NCBI GenBank assembly: GCA_012271025.1
Contig: JAAXHF010000245.1
Span: 1-21,983 of the forward strand
Length of the DNA: 21,983 nucleotides
Reading direction: 5' to 3'
From: Deltaproteobacteria bacterium
Lineage (GTDB): Bacteria; Desulfobacterota_B; Binatia; Bin18
Under the pieces are notes generated by a model. It had not been told where the DNA came from, ran no database searches, and saw only the letters and a program-made list of their open reading frames with translations. Within the stretch, counting starts at the first letter, position 1. The number at the start of each line of letters is the position of its first letter. This document shows positions 16,705-21,983 of the stretch, one piece after another. The position numbers were made by a program, and so were the translations under genes.

Positions 16705-17814
16705 TCAGCGAGCCAGCCAGGCGCTGAAGCGCTCGTTCATCTCGTCGCCGTGGTCCCGCCACCAGCGCCAGTCGTGGTGCAGGGCGCGAGCGACGTTTGC
16801 GGGACTGGTCGGCATATGCGGCTGCATGTCCACCCCGGTCTCAAGGTGGGTGCTGATCAGGGCTGTGGCTGAGCGTCGGGCCGGACTGTAGGCGATATGG
16901 CGGCTGACCGCAGCCAGCGACTCGGTCCGGATTGCAAAGCTGAGGAAGGCGCGGGCCGCCTCCAGCCTGGGCGTGCCGGCGACGATGGCGAGCAGACCGT
17001 GGTCAAGCACCTGGCCGTCCCAGACGATCACAAAGGGCTGCTTTTCCAGGATTTGAGCGTTGAAGATACGGCCGTTGTAGGCCGTGCTCATCACCACCTC
17101 TCCATCGGCCAGCATCTGCGGCGGCTGGGCGCCGGCTTCCCACCACACGATCTGGTCCTTGATCGTGTCGAGCTTACGGAAGGCCCGGTTTATACCCTCC
17201 GGCGTGTCCAGCGTGGCATACACCTGATCCACGGGCACGCCGTCGGCCATCAGCGCGAACTCCAGGTTGACGAGCGGGCTGCGACGCATGCCGCGCCGGC
17301 CGGGGAACTGCTCCAGATCGAAAAAGTCGCGGAGCGTTGTCGGCGCGGAACCGTTCAGGCGCTCGGGGGTATAGGCGTAGACCGTGGAGTAGAACAGCAA
17401 GCCAACGCCGCATTCGGTCAGCATATCGGGAAAGAAATCCTCGGCCGCAGGCGTGCCGTCCGGCGCCGGTGGCGGCTCAAAGCCGGCCAGCGGTTCGAGC
17501 AGACCCTCGTCACAGCCCCGCGCCGCGTCGGCCATCTCCAGGTCAACCAGGTCCCAGCGCACCGAACCGGTCTCGACCTGAGCCCGAATCTGGGCCAGAC
17601 CGCCGTTGTAGGACTCGAGGCGGATCTCGATGCCCGTCTCGGCGGTGAACGGCTCGTGCTGGGCCTTCTGACACGCCCGGGCGTAGGAGCCGCCCCACGA
17701 GACCACGGTCAGCGATTCGTTGCCGACGGCCGGCCGGCTCCAGCCGAGCCCAATCAGCACAACGAGAGCGGCGACGCAGACTGCGGGGTGGATACGAGGG
17801 AGGAAGAGGGTCAT
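16705..17814 (-). CDS. Extracellular solute-binding protein, PotD-like
   Basis: A 369-residue periplasmic binding protein of the polyamine/iron type II class. It begins with a Sec signal peptide, a hydrophobic stretch VCVAALVVLIGLGW ending near PAVGNES, with likely cleavage after Gly (about residue 31). The mature part opens LTVVSWGGSYARACQ, the common start of PotD-like proteins, and contains DLVDLEMADAARGCDEGLLE and VMSTAYNGRIFNAQ, the binding-cleft regions. No lipobox cysteine is seen after the signal. The start at 17814 overlaps the stop of the ATPase gene in ATGA, giving translational coupling; longer in-frame versions lie inside that gene. Ligand unproven; the acidic cleft of polyamine binders cannot be verified by eye. 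Confidence 0.87.
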   Translation of the reverse strand: MTLFLPRIHPAVCVAALVVLIGLGWSRPAVGNESLTVVSWGGSYARACQKAQHEPFTAETGIEIRLESYNGGLAQIRAQVETGSVRWDLVDLEMADAARGCDEGLLEPLAGFEPPPAPDGTPAAEDFFPDMLTECGVGLLFYSTVYAYTPERLNGSAPTTLRDFFDLEQFPGRRGMRRSPLVNLEFALMADGVPVDQVYATLDTPEGINRAFRKLDTIKDQIVWWEAGAQPPQMLADGEVVMSTAYNGRIFNAQILEKQPFVIVWDGQVLDHGLLAIVAGTPRLEAARAFLSFAIRTESLAAVSRHIAYSPARRSATALISTHLETGVDMQPHMPTSPANVARALHHDWRWWRDHGDEMNERFSAWLAR

Positions 17815-18920
17815 GGCGTGGTCTCCTGGGTGTCCGGCTCCAGGGCTCGGCAGTCGGTCGGCGTCCAGCCGATATGGACTCGGTCGCCCTCCAGCACGGC
17901 GCCGTGGCCGACGGTATTCGGAATCTTGACGATGAAGTCGCTGCGTCCGCACACCGCCACCCGCAGGCGCAGGTGATCGCCCAAGAAGGTAATGTCTTCG
18001 ACCCTGGCCTCAAACCGGTTGGTGTACAGTCCGGGCTCAGGCGCCAGGCACACCCGCTCCGGGCGGATGGCCAGGGTGACCGCGTCACCGGGCTGGCACG
18101 GCGCGACCTGGAAGGCGGTGACGACCTGGCCGCCGGTCTCTACCTGTGAAATATCGTGTTCGACAGCCAGGACCCGGCCGGGCAGCAGGTTGTTTTCGCC
18201 GATGAAGCTGGCGACAAACGGGCGCTCGGGCTCTTCGTACAGCGTTTCGGGCAGGGCGACCTGTTCGATGCGGCCGTGGCGAAAGACGGCGACCCGGTCG
18301 GACAGCACCATGGCCTCCTGCTGGTCGTGGGTGACGTACACGACCGTGACCCCCAGGCTGCGCTGGATGCGCCGGATCTCGTACTGCATTTCCTCGCGCA
18401 GGCGGCGATCAAGGGCGCCCAGCGGTTCGTCCATCAGCACCAGGCTGGGCTCAAACACCAGGGCTCGGGCAATAGCCACGCGTTGCTGCTGGCCGCCCGA
18501 CAGTTCGGACGGACGCCTGTCTTCGAGCCCGTCGAGGCGTACCAGTTGCAGCGCGCGCCGCACCCGCTCGCGGCGCTGCTCCGCGTCAAGCCCGCGCACT
18601 TCCAGGGGGAAGGCCAGATTGCCGCCGACCGTCATATGCGGAAACAGCGCGTAGTTCTGAAAGACCACGCCGATGCCCCGCTTGCGCGGCGGCAGATCGT
18701 GGACCGAGCGGCCGTGGATGCGGATCGTGCCCGAGGTGGGCGTCTCAAAGCCGGCCAGCATCATCAGGCAGGTGGTTTTGCCCGAGCCCGAGGCGCCCAG
18801 CAGGGTCAGAAACTCCCCCTCGTGGACCGTCAGGTCGAGGTCGCGCACGACCTGGACCCGTCCGTCGTAGCTCTTGCAGACGCGCTCGAATTCGACATGG
18901 GCGGTATGGCGTGAATCCAT
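17811..18920 (-). CDS. ABC transporter ATP-binding protein, PotA-like
   Basis: A 369-residue cytoplasmic ATPase driving the importer. Walker A GASGSGKTT (42-50), Q-loop FQNYALFPHM (87-96), signature LSGGQQQR (140-147), Walker B VLMDEPLGALD (161-171) and H-loop His198 in VYVTHDQQEAMVL are all intact. The C-terminal TOBE region (about 260-360), with TLAIRPERVCLAP, is the regulatory domain typical of PotA/FbpC. The gene is first in a four-gene operon, ATPase, binding protein, long permease, short permease. The ATG at 18920 has only a weak ribosome site (AGGA 13 bases upstream). Spermidine/putrescine import is the nearest match; iron or other solutes cannot be ruled out. Confidence 0.9.
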   Translation of the reverse strand: MDSRHTAHVEFERVCKSYDGRVQVVRDLDLTVHEGEFLTLLGASGSGKTTCLMMLAGFETPTSGTIRIHGRSVHDLPPRKRGIGVVFQNYALFPHMTVGGNLAFPLEVRGLDAEQRRERVRRALQLVRLDGLEDRRPSELSGGQQQRVAIARALVFEPSLVLMDEPLGALDRRLREEMQYEIRRIQRSLGVTVVYVTHDQQEAMVLSDRVAVFRHGRIEQVALPETLYEEPERPFVASFIGENNLLPGRVLAVEHDISQVETGGQVVTAFQVAPCQPGDAVTLAIRPERVCLAPEPGLYTNRFEARVEDITFLGDHLRLRVAVCGRSDFIVKIPNTVGHGAVLEGDRVHIGWTPTDCRALEPDTQETTP

Positions 18921-18985
18921 GTGGTCGCTGATCCTGCTCCGGTTGCGCCGGGCGACCCGTGCCTTGACGCGGGCGGGTCAGGGGC

Positions 18986-19015
18986 ATCCTGGCCTATTCG
19001 GGCGAGGGGTGTCAA
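18986..19015 (-). promoter_or_regulatory. Candidate promoter of the ABC importer operon
   Basis: On the minus strand a perfect TTGACA (19015-19010) is followed after 18 bases by CAGGAT (18991-18986), a weak -10 box that keeps the key A at position 2 and T at position 6. Transcription would start near 18979, giving a leader of about 60 bases. TGAC-N8-GTCA at 18965-18980 lies at the predicted start and might be an operator. Confidence 0.4.
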
Positions 19016-19031
19016 GTTCGCTTCAGCCTCG

Positions 19032-19196
19032 TCAGACGGTTGCCAGCTCTTCATGAAGCCGGTCGCCTGCGTACACGGCCGCGTCGGCAACACGAATTTC
19101 TTCGATCTCTCCCAGGTAGAAAGGACGCTCGCAGGAGGCCAGGGCGTGCAGCGCCACGACACGGATGATCGGTTCAGCGTGCGCAAGGGTTGACAT
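19032..19196 (-). CDS. Small protein of unknown function
   Basis: I do not recognise this 54-residue protein. It starts [20 protein letters not shown] and ends [13 protein letters not shown]; in between lies [17 protein letters not shown]. It looks soluble and alpha/beta, with no membrane segment. In its favour, GAGAGG lies 7 bases before the ATG at 19196, a good ribosome site, and the minus strand carries TACAAT about 20 bases further up. It diverges from mazE, whose -35 box overlaps its start codon, and it lies behind the potA promoter. It might be a third element of the toxin-antitoxin locus or a stray ORF; its shortness keeps confidence low. Confidence 0.4.
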   Translation of the reverse strand: MSTLAHAEPIIRVVALHALASCERPFYLGEIEEIRVADAAVYAGDRLHEELATV

Positions 19197-19218
19197 GGCC
19201 CATCCTCTCTCGTAATTA
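19190..19218 (+). promoter_or_regulatory. Candidate mazEF promoter
   Basis: A perfect TTGACA at 19190-19195 is followed after 17 bases by TAATTA (19213-19218), a weak -10 box. The overlapping palindrome TAC-ATT-GTA at 19217-19225 could serve as a MazE binding site. mazE starts at 19253. Confidence 0.4.
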
Positions 19219-19252
19219 CATTGTAGGCACTTCGACAAAGCGGAGGTTTCCG

Positions 19253-19507
19253 GTGAAAACCGCTCTCGTTCAAATTGGGAATTCGCGTGGCATCCGTATC
19301 CCGAAAGCGTTTCTGGAACAGTGCCAGCTCCGGGACACGGTCGAACTCGAACTCCGAGACGACCACCTGATTATCCGTCCGACTGTCCAGCCCCGGAACG
19401 GTTGGGATGATGCCTTTCGTCTCATGCACGACCACGGAGACGACACCCTTCTTGATGAAGAAGCTGTGTCAGCTACCGAGTGGGACACCACGGAGTGGGA
19501 ATGGTAG
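19253..19507 (+). CDS. mazE: MazE-type AbrB-fold antitoxin
   Basis: An 84-residue antitoxin. The N-terminal swapped-hairpin AbrB/MazE DNA-binding domain is very clear in [20 protein letters not shown] (residues 4-23), followed by [14 protein letters not shown]. The acidic C-terminus, [10 protein letters not shown] and then [10 protein letters not shown], is the part that in this family inserts into the toxin dimer and blocks RNA binding. The start is GTG 19253, with GGAGG about 6 bases upstream; longer in-frame starts add residues outside the fold. It overlaps the toxin gene by 7 bases, so both are translated together. Autoregulation at its own promoter is expected from family behaviour. Confidence 0.93.
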   Translation: MKTALVQIGNSRGIRIPKAFLEQCQLRDTVELELRDDHLIIRPTVQPRNGWDDAFRLMHDHGDDTLLDEEAVSATEWDTTEWEW

Positions 19508-19824
19508 TTGCCCGGTTCGAGGTGTACTTGGTACGGCTCGATCCGACCCAAGGGCATGAGATTCAGAAAACGCGCCCATGTGTCGTCATATCGCCCGATG
19601 AGATGAATCGGCATGTCGGCACTGTCATTGTTGCTCCGCTGACCACAAAAGGTCGTTCCTACCCCACCCGCATTCCGTTCCGTTTTCAGAGAAAAAGCGG
19701 GCAGGTTGTCCTGGATCAGATACGCACGGTTGACAAGACGCGTCTGGTCCGTCGCCTGGGCAAAATCAGCGACAGGACTGCCCGAGCAGTCCTGACCGTC
19801 CTGGGCGAGATGTTCGCGCCGTAG
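19501..19824 (+). CDS. mazF: MazF/PemK-type endoribonuclease toxin
   Basis: A 107-residue toxin of the MazF/PemK/CcdB fold; MazF enzymes cut single-stranded RNA at short sequences without ribosomes or metal. Hallmarks are RFEVYLVRLDPTQGHEIQK, with the loop and RPCVVISPDEMN containing the catalytic arginine, TVIVAPLTTKGRSYPTRIPF (residues 41-60), with the catalytic threonine region, and VVLDQIRTVDKTRLV. All of these look intact. ATG 19501 lies inside the end of mazE (stop 19505-19507), a normal overlap; earlier in-frame codons are within mazE. The toxin ends 86 bases before the convergent TetR gene. The target sequence cannot be predicted. Confidence 0.93.
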   Translation: MVVARFEVYLVRLDPTQGHEIQKTRPCVVISPDEMNRHVGTVIVAPLTTKGRSYPTRIPFRFQRKSGQVVLDQIRTVDKTRLVRRLGKISDRTARAVLTVLGEMFAP

Positions 19825-19829
19825 GGCTG

Positions 19830-19876
19830 GGGCGGGTGAGGTCGTACCGCCCGGGGCCTGCTGGAGGCGGCCCGGG
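19830..19876. other. GC-rich inverted repeats between mazF and the TetR gene
   Basis: Two neighbouring stems can form: GGGCGG (19830-19835) with CCGCCC (19847-19852), and CCCGGGGCC (19850-19858) with GGCCCGGG (19869-19876), the latter with one bulged base. The two compete for bases. No T-run follows on either strand, so a simple Rho-independent terminator is not supported; the site lies where two convergent genes end. Confidence 0.3.
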
Positions 19877-19910
19877 AAAACGCGGGGCGGGCGGCTGGGT
19901 CGCTGCGCAG

Positions 19911-20501
19911 TCAGGCCCTGATCCGCAGCCCCGCGAACACTGTCTGCAGAGCGGACTCGATTTCTTCCCGGGCTTTCAGCTGATCGTCTGCTCGGGCGAT
20001 ATAGATCGCCGCCTGGGCGAGGTTCCCATGAATCAGGTGGATCAGCGGTTCCACCGGCTGCACGGCAAGATAGCCCTGACTCATCAACAACGCGATGCTC
20101 TGGCGAATGAGGCTCAGCCCCATCGTGGAGGGCCAGTCTACGCCGAGGACGCTGGGCCCATCAACATACAGAATGTGCTGAACGTCCGGGGTACTGCACT
20201 GCTTGAGAAAGGTGTGGACGGCCGCCATGACCCGCTGCCACTCATCGCCCTCAGCCTTCTCCATGCTCCGCGCAATGGCTTCGTGCATGGACTGGTCAGT
20301 CTCGGCAAAAACAGCTCGGAAGAGAGCGGCTTTGTCTTTGAAGTGGTGATACAACGCACCTCTGGTCATCCTGGTCCGTTCTACAATGGCTTCAAGCGGT
20401 GTGGCGGCATACCCCTGCTCGATAAACAGGGTGCGGGCCGCAGCCATCAGGCCGGCCCGGGTCTCCTCGGACCGTTCGGCATTCGTGCGGCGAGTGGTCA
20501 C
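19911..20501 (-). CDS. TetR-family transcriptional regulator
   Basis: A 196-residue repressor-type protein. The N-terminal helix-turn-helix is textbook TetR: LMAAARTLFIEQGYAATPLE then IVERTRMTRGALYHHFKDK (about residues 18-57). The C-terminal ligand-binding domain (about 75-190) includes YVDGPSVLGVDWPSTMG and PVEPLIHLIHGNLAQAAIYI, a pattern of TetR proteins that sense small hydrophobic or drug-like ligands. The start is GTG 20501, with GAGG about 5 bases upstream. A palindrome at 20584-20614 is a possible operator. No pump or enzyme gene is divergently placed, so the target is unclear. The neighbouring GlcG/HbpS-like gene at 21019 is a candidate; so is self-control. Confidence 0.9.
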   Translation of the reverse strand: MTTRRTNAERSEETRAGLMAAARTLFIEQGYAATPLEAIVERTRMTRGALYHHFKDKAALFRAVFAETDQSMHEAIARSMEKAEGDEWQRVMAAVHTFLKQCSTPDVQHILYVDGPSVLGVDWPSTMGLSLIRQSIALLMSQGYLAVQPVEPLIHLIHGNLAQAAIYIARADDQLKAREEIESALQTVFAGLRIRA

Positions 20502-20583
20502 CTTTCCTCTCTTTCTTCCTTCTGGACAACGCGGTACTGGCGGCTGAATCAGGTGCAGGCGGGCGGCTGAAGAGGACGGCTGA

Positions 20584-20614
20584 GGAATGAAGACGATCTG
20601 TCAGTGTTCATTCC
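20584..20614. promoter_or_regulatory. Inverted repeat upstream of the TetR gene, candidate operator
   Basis: GGAATGAA (20584-20591) and TTCATTCC (20607-20614) form a perfect 8-bp inverted repeat with a 15-base centre, and inside it GAC-N5-GTC (20592-20602) adds a second symmetric pair. GAATGAA/TTCATTC half-sites are common in TetR-type operators. It lies 83 bases before the TetR start codon. Binding by this TetR is an inference. Confidence 0.4.
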
Positions 20615-20700
20615 CTCCTCTGTACTGGTAGCCGGAGGGGCTGTCAATTGGGAGGTCGCCGCCAAGAGCGAAGCCGGAGCAGCAGCTAGGGATTTTATCG

Positions 20701-20832
20701 GTCGCTTCCCTGCACGCGGACCGTGCCGGGTCCCCCGGTATCTGGATCAACACGCAGTGGCGCCCGTGTTTTCGGTGGGAAGCCGACGGGCCATACGTCG
20801 TGGAGATCGTAGACTATCCCTGCGGAGATTGA
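20701..20832 (+). pseudogene. HigB/RelE-type toxin C-terminal remnant
   Basis: The plus-strand frame ending at the TGA at 20830-20832 reads ASLHADRAGSPGIWINTQWR then PCFRWEADGPYVVEIVDYP. HigB-like toxins (RelE/ParE fold) usually end LKGDRAGQYSIRINDQWRIC followed by FRW...DVEIVDYH, so the match covers their last 45 or so residues. The N-terminal half, with most of the fold, is absent, and the usual downstream higA antitoxin is not found; a 35-bp tandem duplication sits there. I read this as a decayed toxin gene. The frame upstream (20640-20700) is open but does not resemble HigB. Recognition is by eye from family memory. Confidence 0.6.
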
Positions 20833-20847
20833 GAGGGGCGACCAGGT

Positions 20848-20925
20848 CATCGCGCGGGTCCAGCCCTGGCAGACGGCAGCGTCATCGCGCGGGTCCAGCC
20901 CTGGCAGACGGCAGCGTCGTCGCGC
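20848..20925 (+). repeat. 35-bp tandem duplication
   Basis: A 35-base unit starting CATCGCGCGGGTCCAGCC occurs twice without change, at 20848-20882 and 20883-20917, followed by a partial third copy (CGTCGCGC, 20918-20925). The period is not a multiple of three, so it would break any reading frame through it. It starts 15 bases after the HigB remnant and looks like a recent slippage event. Confidence 0.8.
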
Positions 20926-20951
20926 AACAACCCCTCTCCCGGTCCGTCTTT

Positions 20952-20981
20952 GGAGGGTTCATCTCGGTGCGCTCACCCTCC
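20952..20981. other. Inverted repeat downstream of the GlcG/HbpS-like gene
   Basis: GGAGGGT (20952-20958) pairs perfectly with ACCCTCC (20975-20981) around a 16-base loop. It lies 37 bases beyond the stop of the minus-strand gene at 21019. No clear T-run follows on either strand, so it is only a weak terminator candidate. The 20502-21018 region otherwise holds the TetR palindrome, the HigB remnant and the tandem duplication, and no intact gene. Confidence 0.3.
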
Positions 20982-21018
20982 TTATCTGAACGTGTTTTGA
21001 GAGGAACCTCGGGCCAGG

Positions 21019-21414
21019 CTAGAGCAGGTCTGCCCCGGCCTGGGCACACTCCTCGTCCTGCTGACCAGTCCCCCCACCAACCCCGCACCCGCCTTCAAGG
21101 ACTCCATCGCGCATGAGCGCGACGCCCCCCTGGCTGGCAATCATGTGACCCCCTTCTGCGGCAACAATGCCGCGGACAATCGGGCTGTCGGCCATCTGTT
21201 GGAGAGCCCCACTCGGGCGGGCAAAGCCGGCCGAAGCGACGGCCTTCCCCTGAGAGCCGTAGACGCCGGCCCACAGGGCGTCGTCCATACGGTTGAACGC
21301 CACGAGGCGTCCCCCAGTGTCACACACGGCTACGCTGATCTTGATGTTCAGTTCTTGCGCCTTGGCGATGGCCCCGGTAACAATACGGTTTGCTTCCTCC
21401 AATGTCAGTGCCAT
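21019..21414 (-). CDS. GlcG/HbpS-family (DUF336) protein, possibly heme-binding
   Basis: A 131-residue protein of the GlcG/HbpS/PduO-C fold. Members bind heme or cobalamin-like ligands or sit beside glycolate and diol genes; the role of most is unknown. Visible family features are LTLEEANRIVTGAIAKAQEL, ISVAVCDTGGRLVAFNRMDD, GSQGKAVASAGFARPSG and the C-terminal GGCGVGGGTGQQDEECAQAG. Length is typical. Two ATGs are in frame, 21423 and 21414. GGAGG directly touches the first and lies 9 bases before the second, so 21414 is the better start. No signal peptide is seen. It stands alone between the decayed HigB region and an empty stretch. Enzyme or sensor function cannot be assigned. Confidence 0.85.
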   Translation of the reverse strand: MALTLEEANRIVTGAIAKAQELNIKISVAVCDTGGRLVAFNRMDDALWAGVYGSQGKAVASAGFARPSGALQQMADSPIVRGIVAAEGGHMIASQGGVALMRDGVLEGGCGVGGGTGQQDEECAQAGADLL

Positions 21415-21452
21415 ACGGTACATCCTCCTCTCTCAGGATAAAAAGTGAACTC

Positions 21453-21473
21453 GCAAATTCCGGGCAATTTTGC
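21453..21473. promoter_or_regulatory. Imperfect inverted repeat upstream of the GlcG/HbpS-like gene
   Basis: GCAAATT (21453-21459) and AATTTTGC (21466-21473) are inverted copies apart from one extra T. The site lies 39 bases before the gene's start. On the minus strand, TTGCCC and TTTTAT, 18 bases apart, overlap it and could be a promoter. A repressor site is possible; the evidence is only symmetry and position. Confidence 0.25.
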
Positions 21474-21766
21474 AATCCATACAGATGAGGAGCCGTCCCA
21501 TACTGCCGGTTTTACTCAAAACAGGCTGTCGCCAAGGCGGGATCAGTGGTGACCATCTCCGTCCATGCATGCGACTCAACCCAACAGCGCCTCCGGTCGG
21601 CAAAAAATCCGTCCGCGCGGCGGGCGGCCGTCCAGCCGTTGACGAAATTGGGCGTATCGAGGTCCCCTTTGCGCGGGGCCATACCCATCGCCATTCGCAA
21701 AAAATTTTTTTGCTTTCACGGGGGAAACACTGTTCTGCAAGTTCTTGGTCTGAATCCGGCGGCGAC
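21474..21766. other. Intergenic stretch without a supported gene
   Basis: I see no convincing gene in this stretch. A 62-codon minus-strand frame (21700-21512) has no recognisable family and no ribosome site. The one distinct feature is A6T7 at 21699-21711 (AAAAAATTTTTTT flanked by GC), a long AT tract that is striking in this GC-rich DNA. It is self-complementary and could bend the helix, but it does not form a normal terminator for the gene ending at 21767. Confidence 0.5.
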
Positions 21767-21979
21767 CTAGTCCGCGCGGGCCGGGGCAGTCCGTTCGATG
21801 AGAGCCTTTAAGGCCAGCATGGTCTCGTCGTGGCGTTGCGCAGCAGCCAGGGCTAACGCCTGGGTTTGTTGCTCACGGCTCGTATTGCTCCGGTCCATCA
21901 GCCCCAGCCCGACACCGAGCAGCACCAGCTGCCCGAGGCCGACCCCCAAGGCGACCCAGGCCAGGGGGGTCATGCCCAC
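21767..21979 (-). CDS. Small single-pass membrane protein, possibly incomplete at the window edge
   Basis: I do not recognise this family. The 70-residue frame starts at GTG 21979 or ATG 21973, or further out beyond the window. Residues about 5-28 (PLAWVALGVGLGQLVLLGVG) are one Gly- and Leu-rich membrane segment. The rest, RSNTSREQQTQALALAAAQR followed by HDETMLALKALIERT, is a short amphipathic or coiled-coil helix that would lie in the cytoplasm or periplasm. Such architecture is seen in small accessory or holin-like proteins, but nothing here fixes a function. The ribosome site and any upstream partner lie outside the window. The A/T tract at 21699-21711 lies 55 bases downstream. Confidence 0.5.
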   Translation of the reverse strand: MGMTPLAWVALGVGLGQLVLLGVGLGLMDRSNTSREQQTQALALAAAQRHDETMLALKALIERTAPARAD

Positions 21980-21983
21980 CGGC

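Noticed and set aside
18921..19193. Plus-strand 90-codon frame between the importer operon and mazE
   Set aside because: No ribosome site or family; overlaps the importer promoter and the better-supported minus-strand small ORF.
20848..20925. CRISPR-like direct repeats
   Set aside because: Two adjacent 35-mers with no spacer between them; a tandem duplication, not an array.
20604..21116. Plus-strand 170-codon frame in the gap after the TetR gene
   Set aside because: Arg/Pro/Ser-rich, runs through the 35-bp duplication in several frames and into the GlcG/HbpS-like gene; the HigB-like signal lies in a different frame.
21512..21700. Minus-strand 62-codon frame
   Set aside because: No ribosome site, no recognised family, and it sits between an AT tract and the next leader; kept only as a note on the gap.

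Overview
The window is 21,983 bases of GC-rich bacterial DNA with tightly packed protein-coding genes and no rRNA, tRNA or CRISPR array that I can see. The RND-type exporter and the Sec-exported ABC binding protein that lacks an evident lipobox suggest a Gram-negative-type envelope. An F420/FMN-type DUF385 protein, an epoxide hydrolase, an MMPL pump fused to a cyclic-nucleotide domain and several toxin-antitoxin loci would suit an uncultured soil, marine or symbiont lineage, for example of Deltaproteobacteria, Tectomicrobia or Binatota type. That placement is a guess from gene style and is not demonstrated.

Layout, left to right. (1) 1-1206, plus strand: the 3' part of purM and a small DUF385 protein, meeting head-on with (2) a minus-strand operon, rarA -> epoxide hydrolase -> glutathione S-transferase (4423-1212), which joins fork repair to detoxification of electrophiles. 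(3) nadK diverges from rarA. (4) A vapBC toxin-antitoxin pair (5498-6129) has three phased 11-bp repeats at its front and, overlapping the vapC stop, a 53-residue piece of a HicB-type antitoxin. (5) A GAF/sigma-54 activator (minus) diverges, across a short repeat element, from a 921-residue MMPL/RND transporter with a C-terminal cyclic-nucleotide-binding domain. recN follows after 4 bases. (6) pdhA-pdhB encode the two E1 subunits of a 2-oxoacid dehydrogenase, and no E2 or E3 gene is in the window. (7) A complete polyamine-type ABC importer operon on the minus strand (potA-, potD-, potB- and potC-like, 18920-14613) has a 3' end that overlaps pdhB. (8) 19.0-21.98 kb is an accessory-looking stretch: a 54-codon unknown ORF, mazEF, a TetR regulator with a nearby palindrome, a decayed HigB toxin tail, a 35-bp tandem duplication, a GlcG/HbpS-like protein and a small membrane protein running to the window edge.

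Most of the window is ordinary core metabolism and repair. The points most worth a second look are the transporter-cNMP sensor fusion and the cluster of intact and broken toxin-antitoxin pieces: vapBC with the HicB tail and its phased operator-like repeats, mazEF, and the HigB remnant. I did not find a clear multi-gene system of unknown type.
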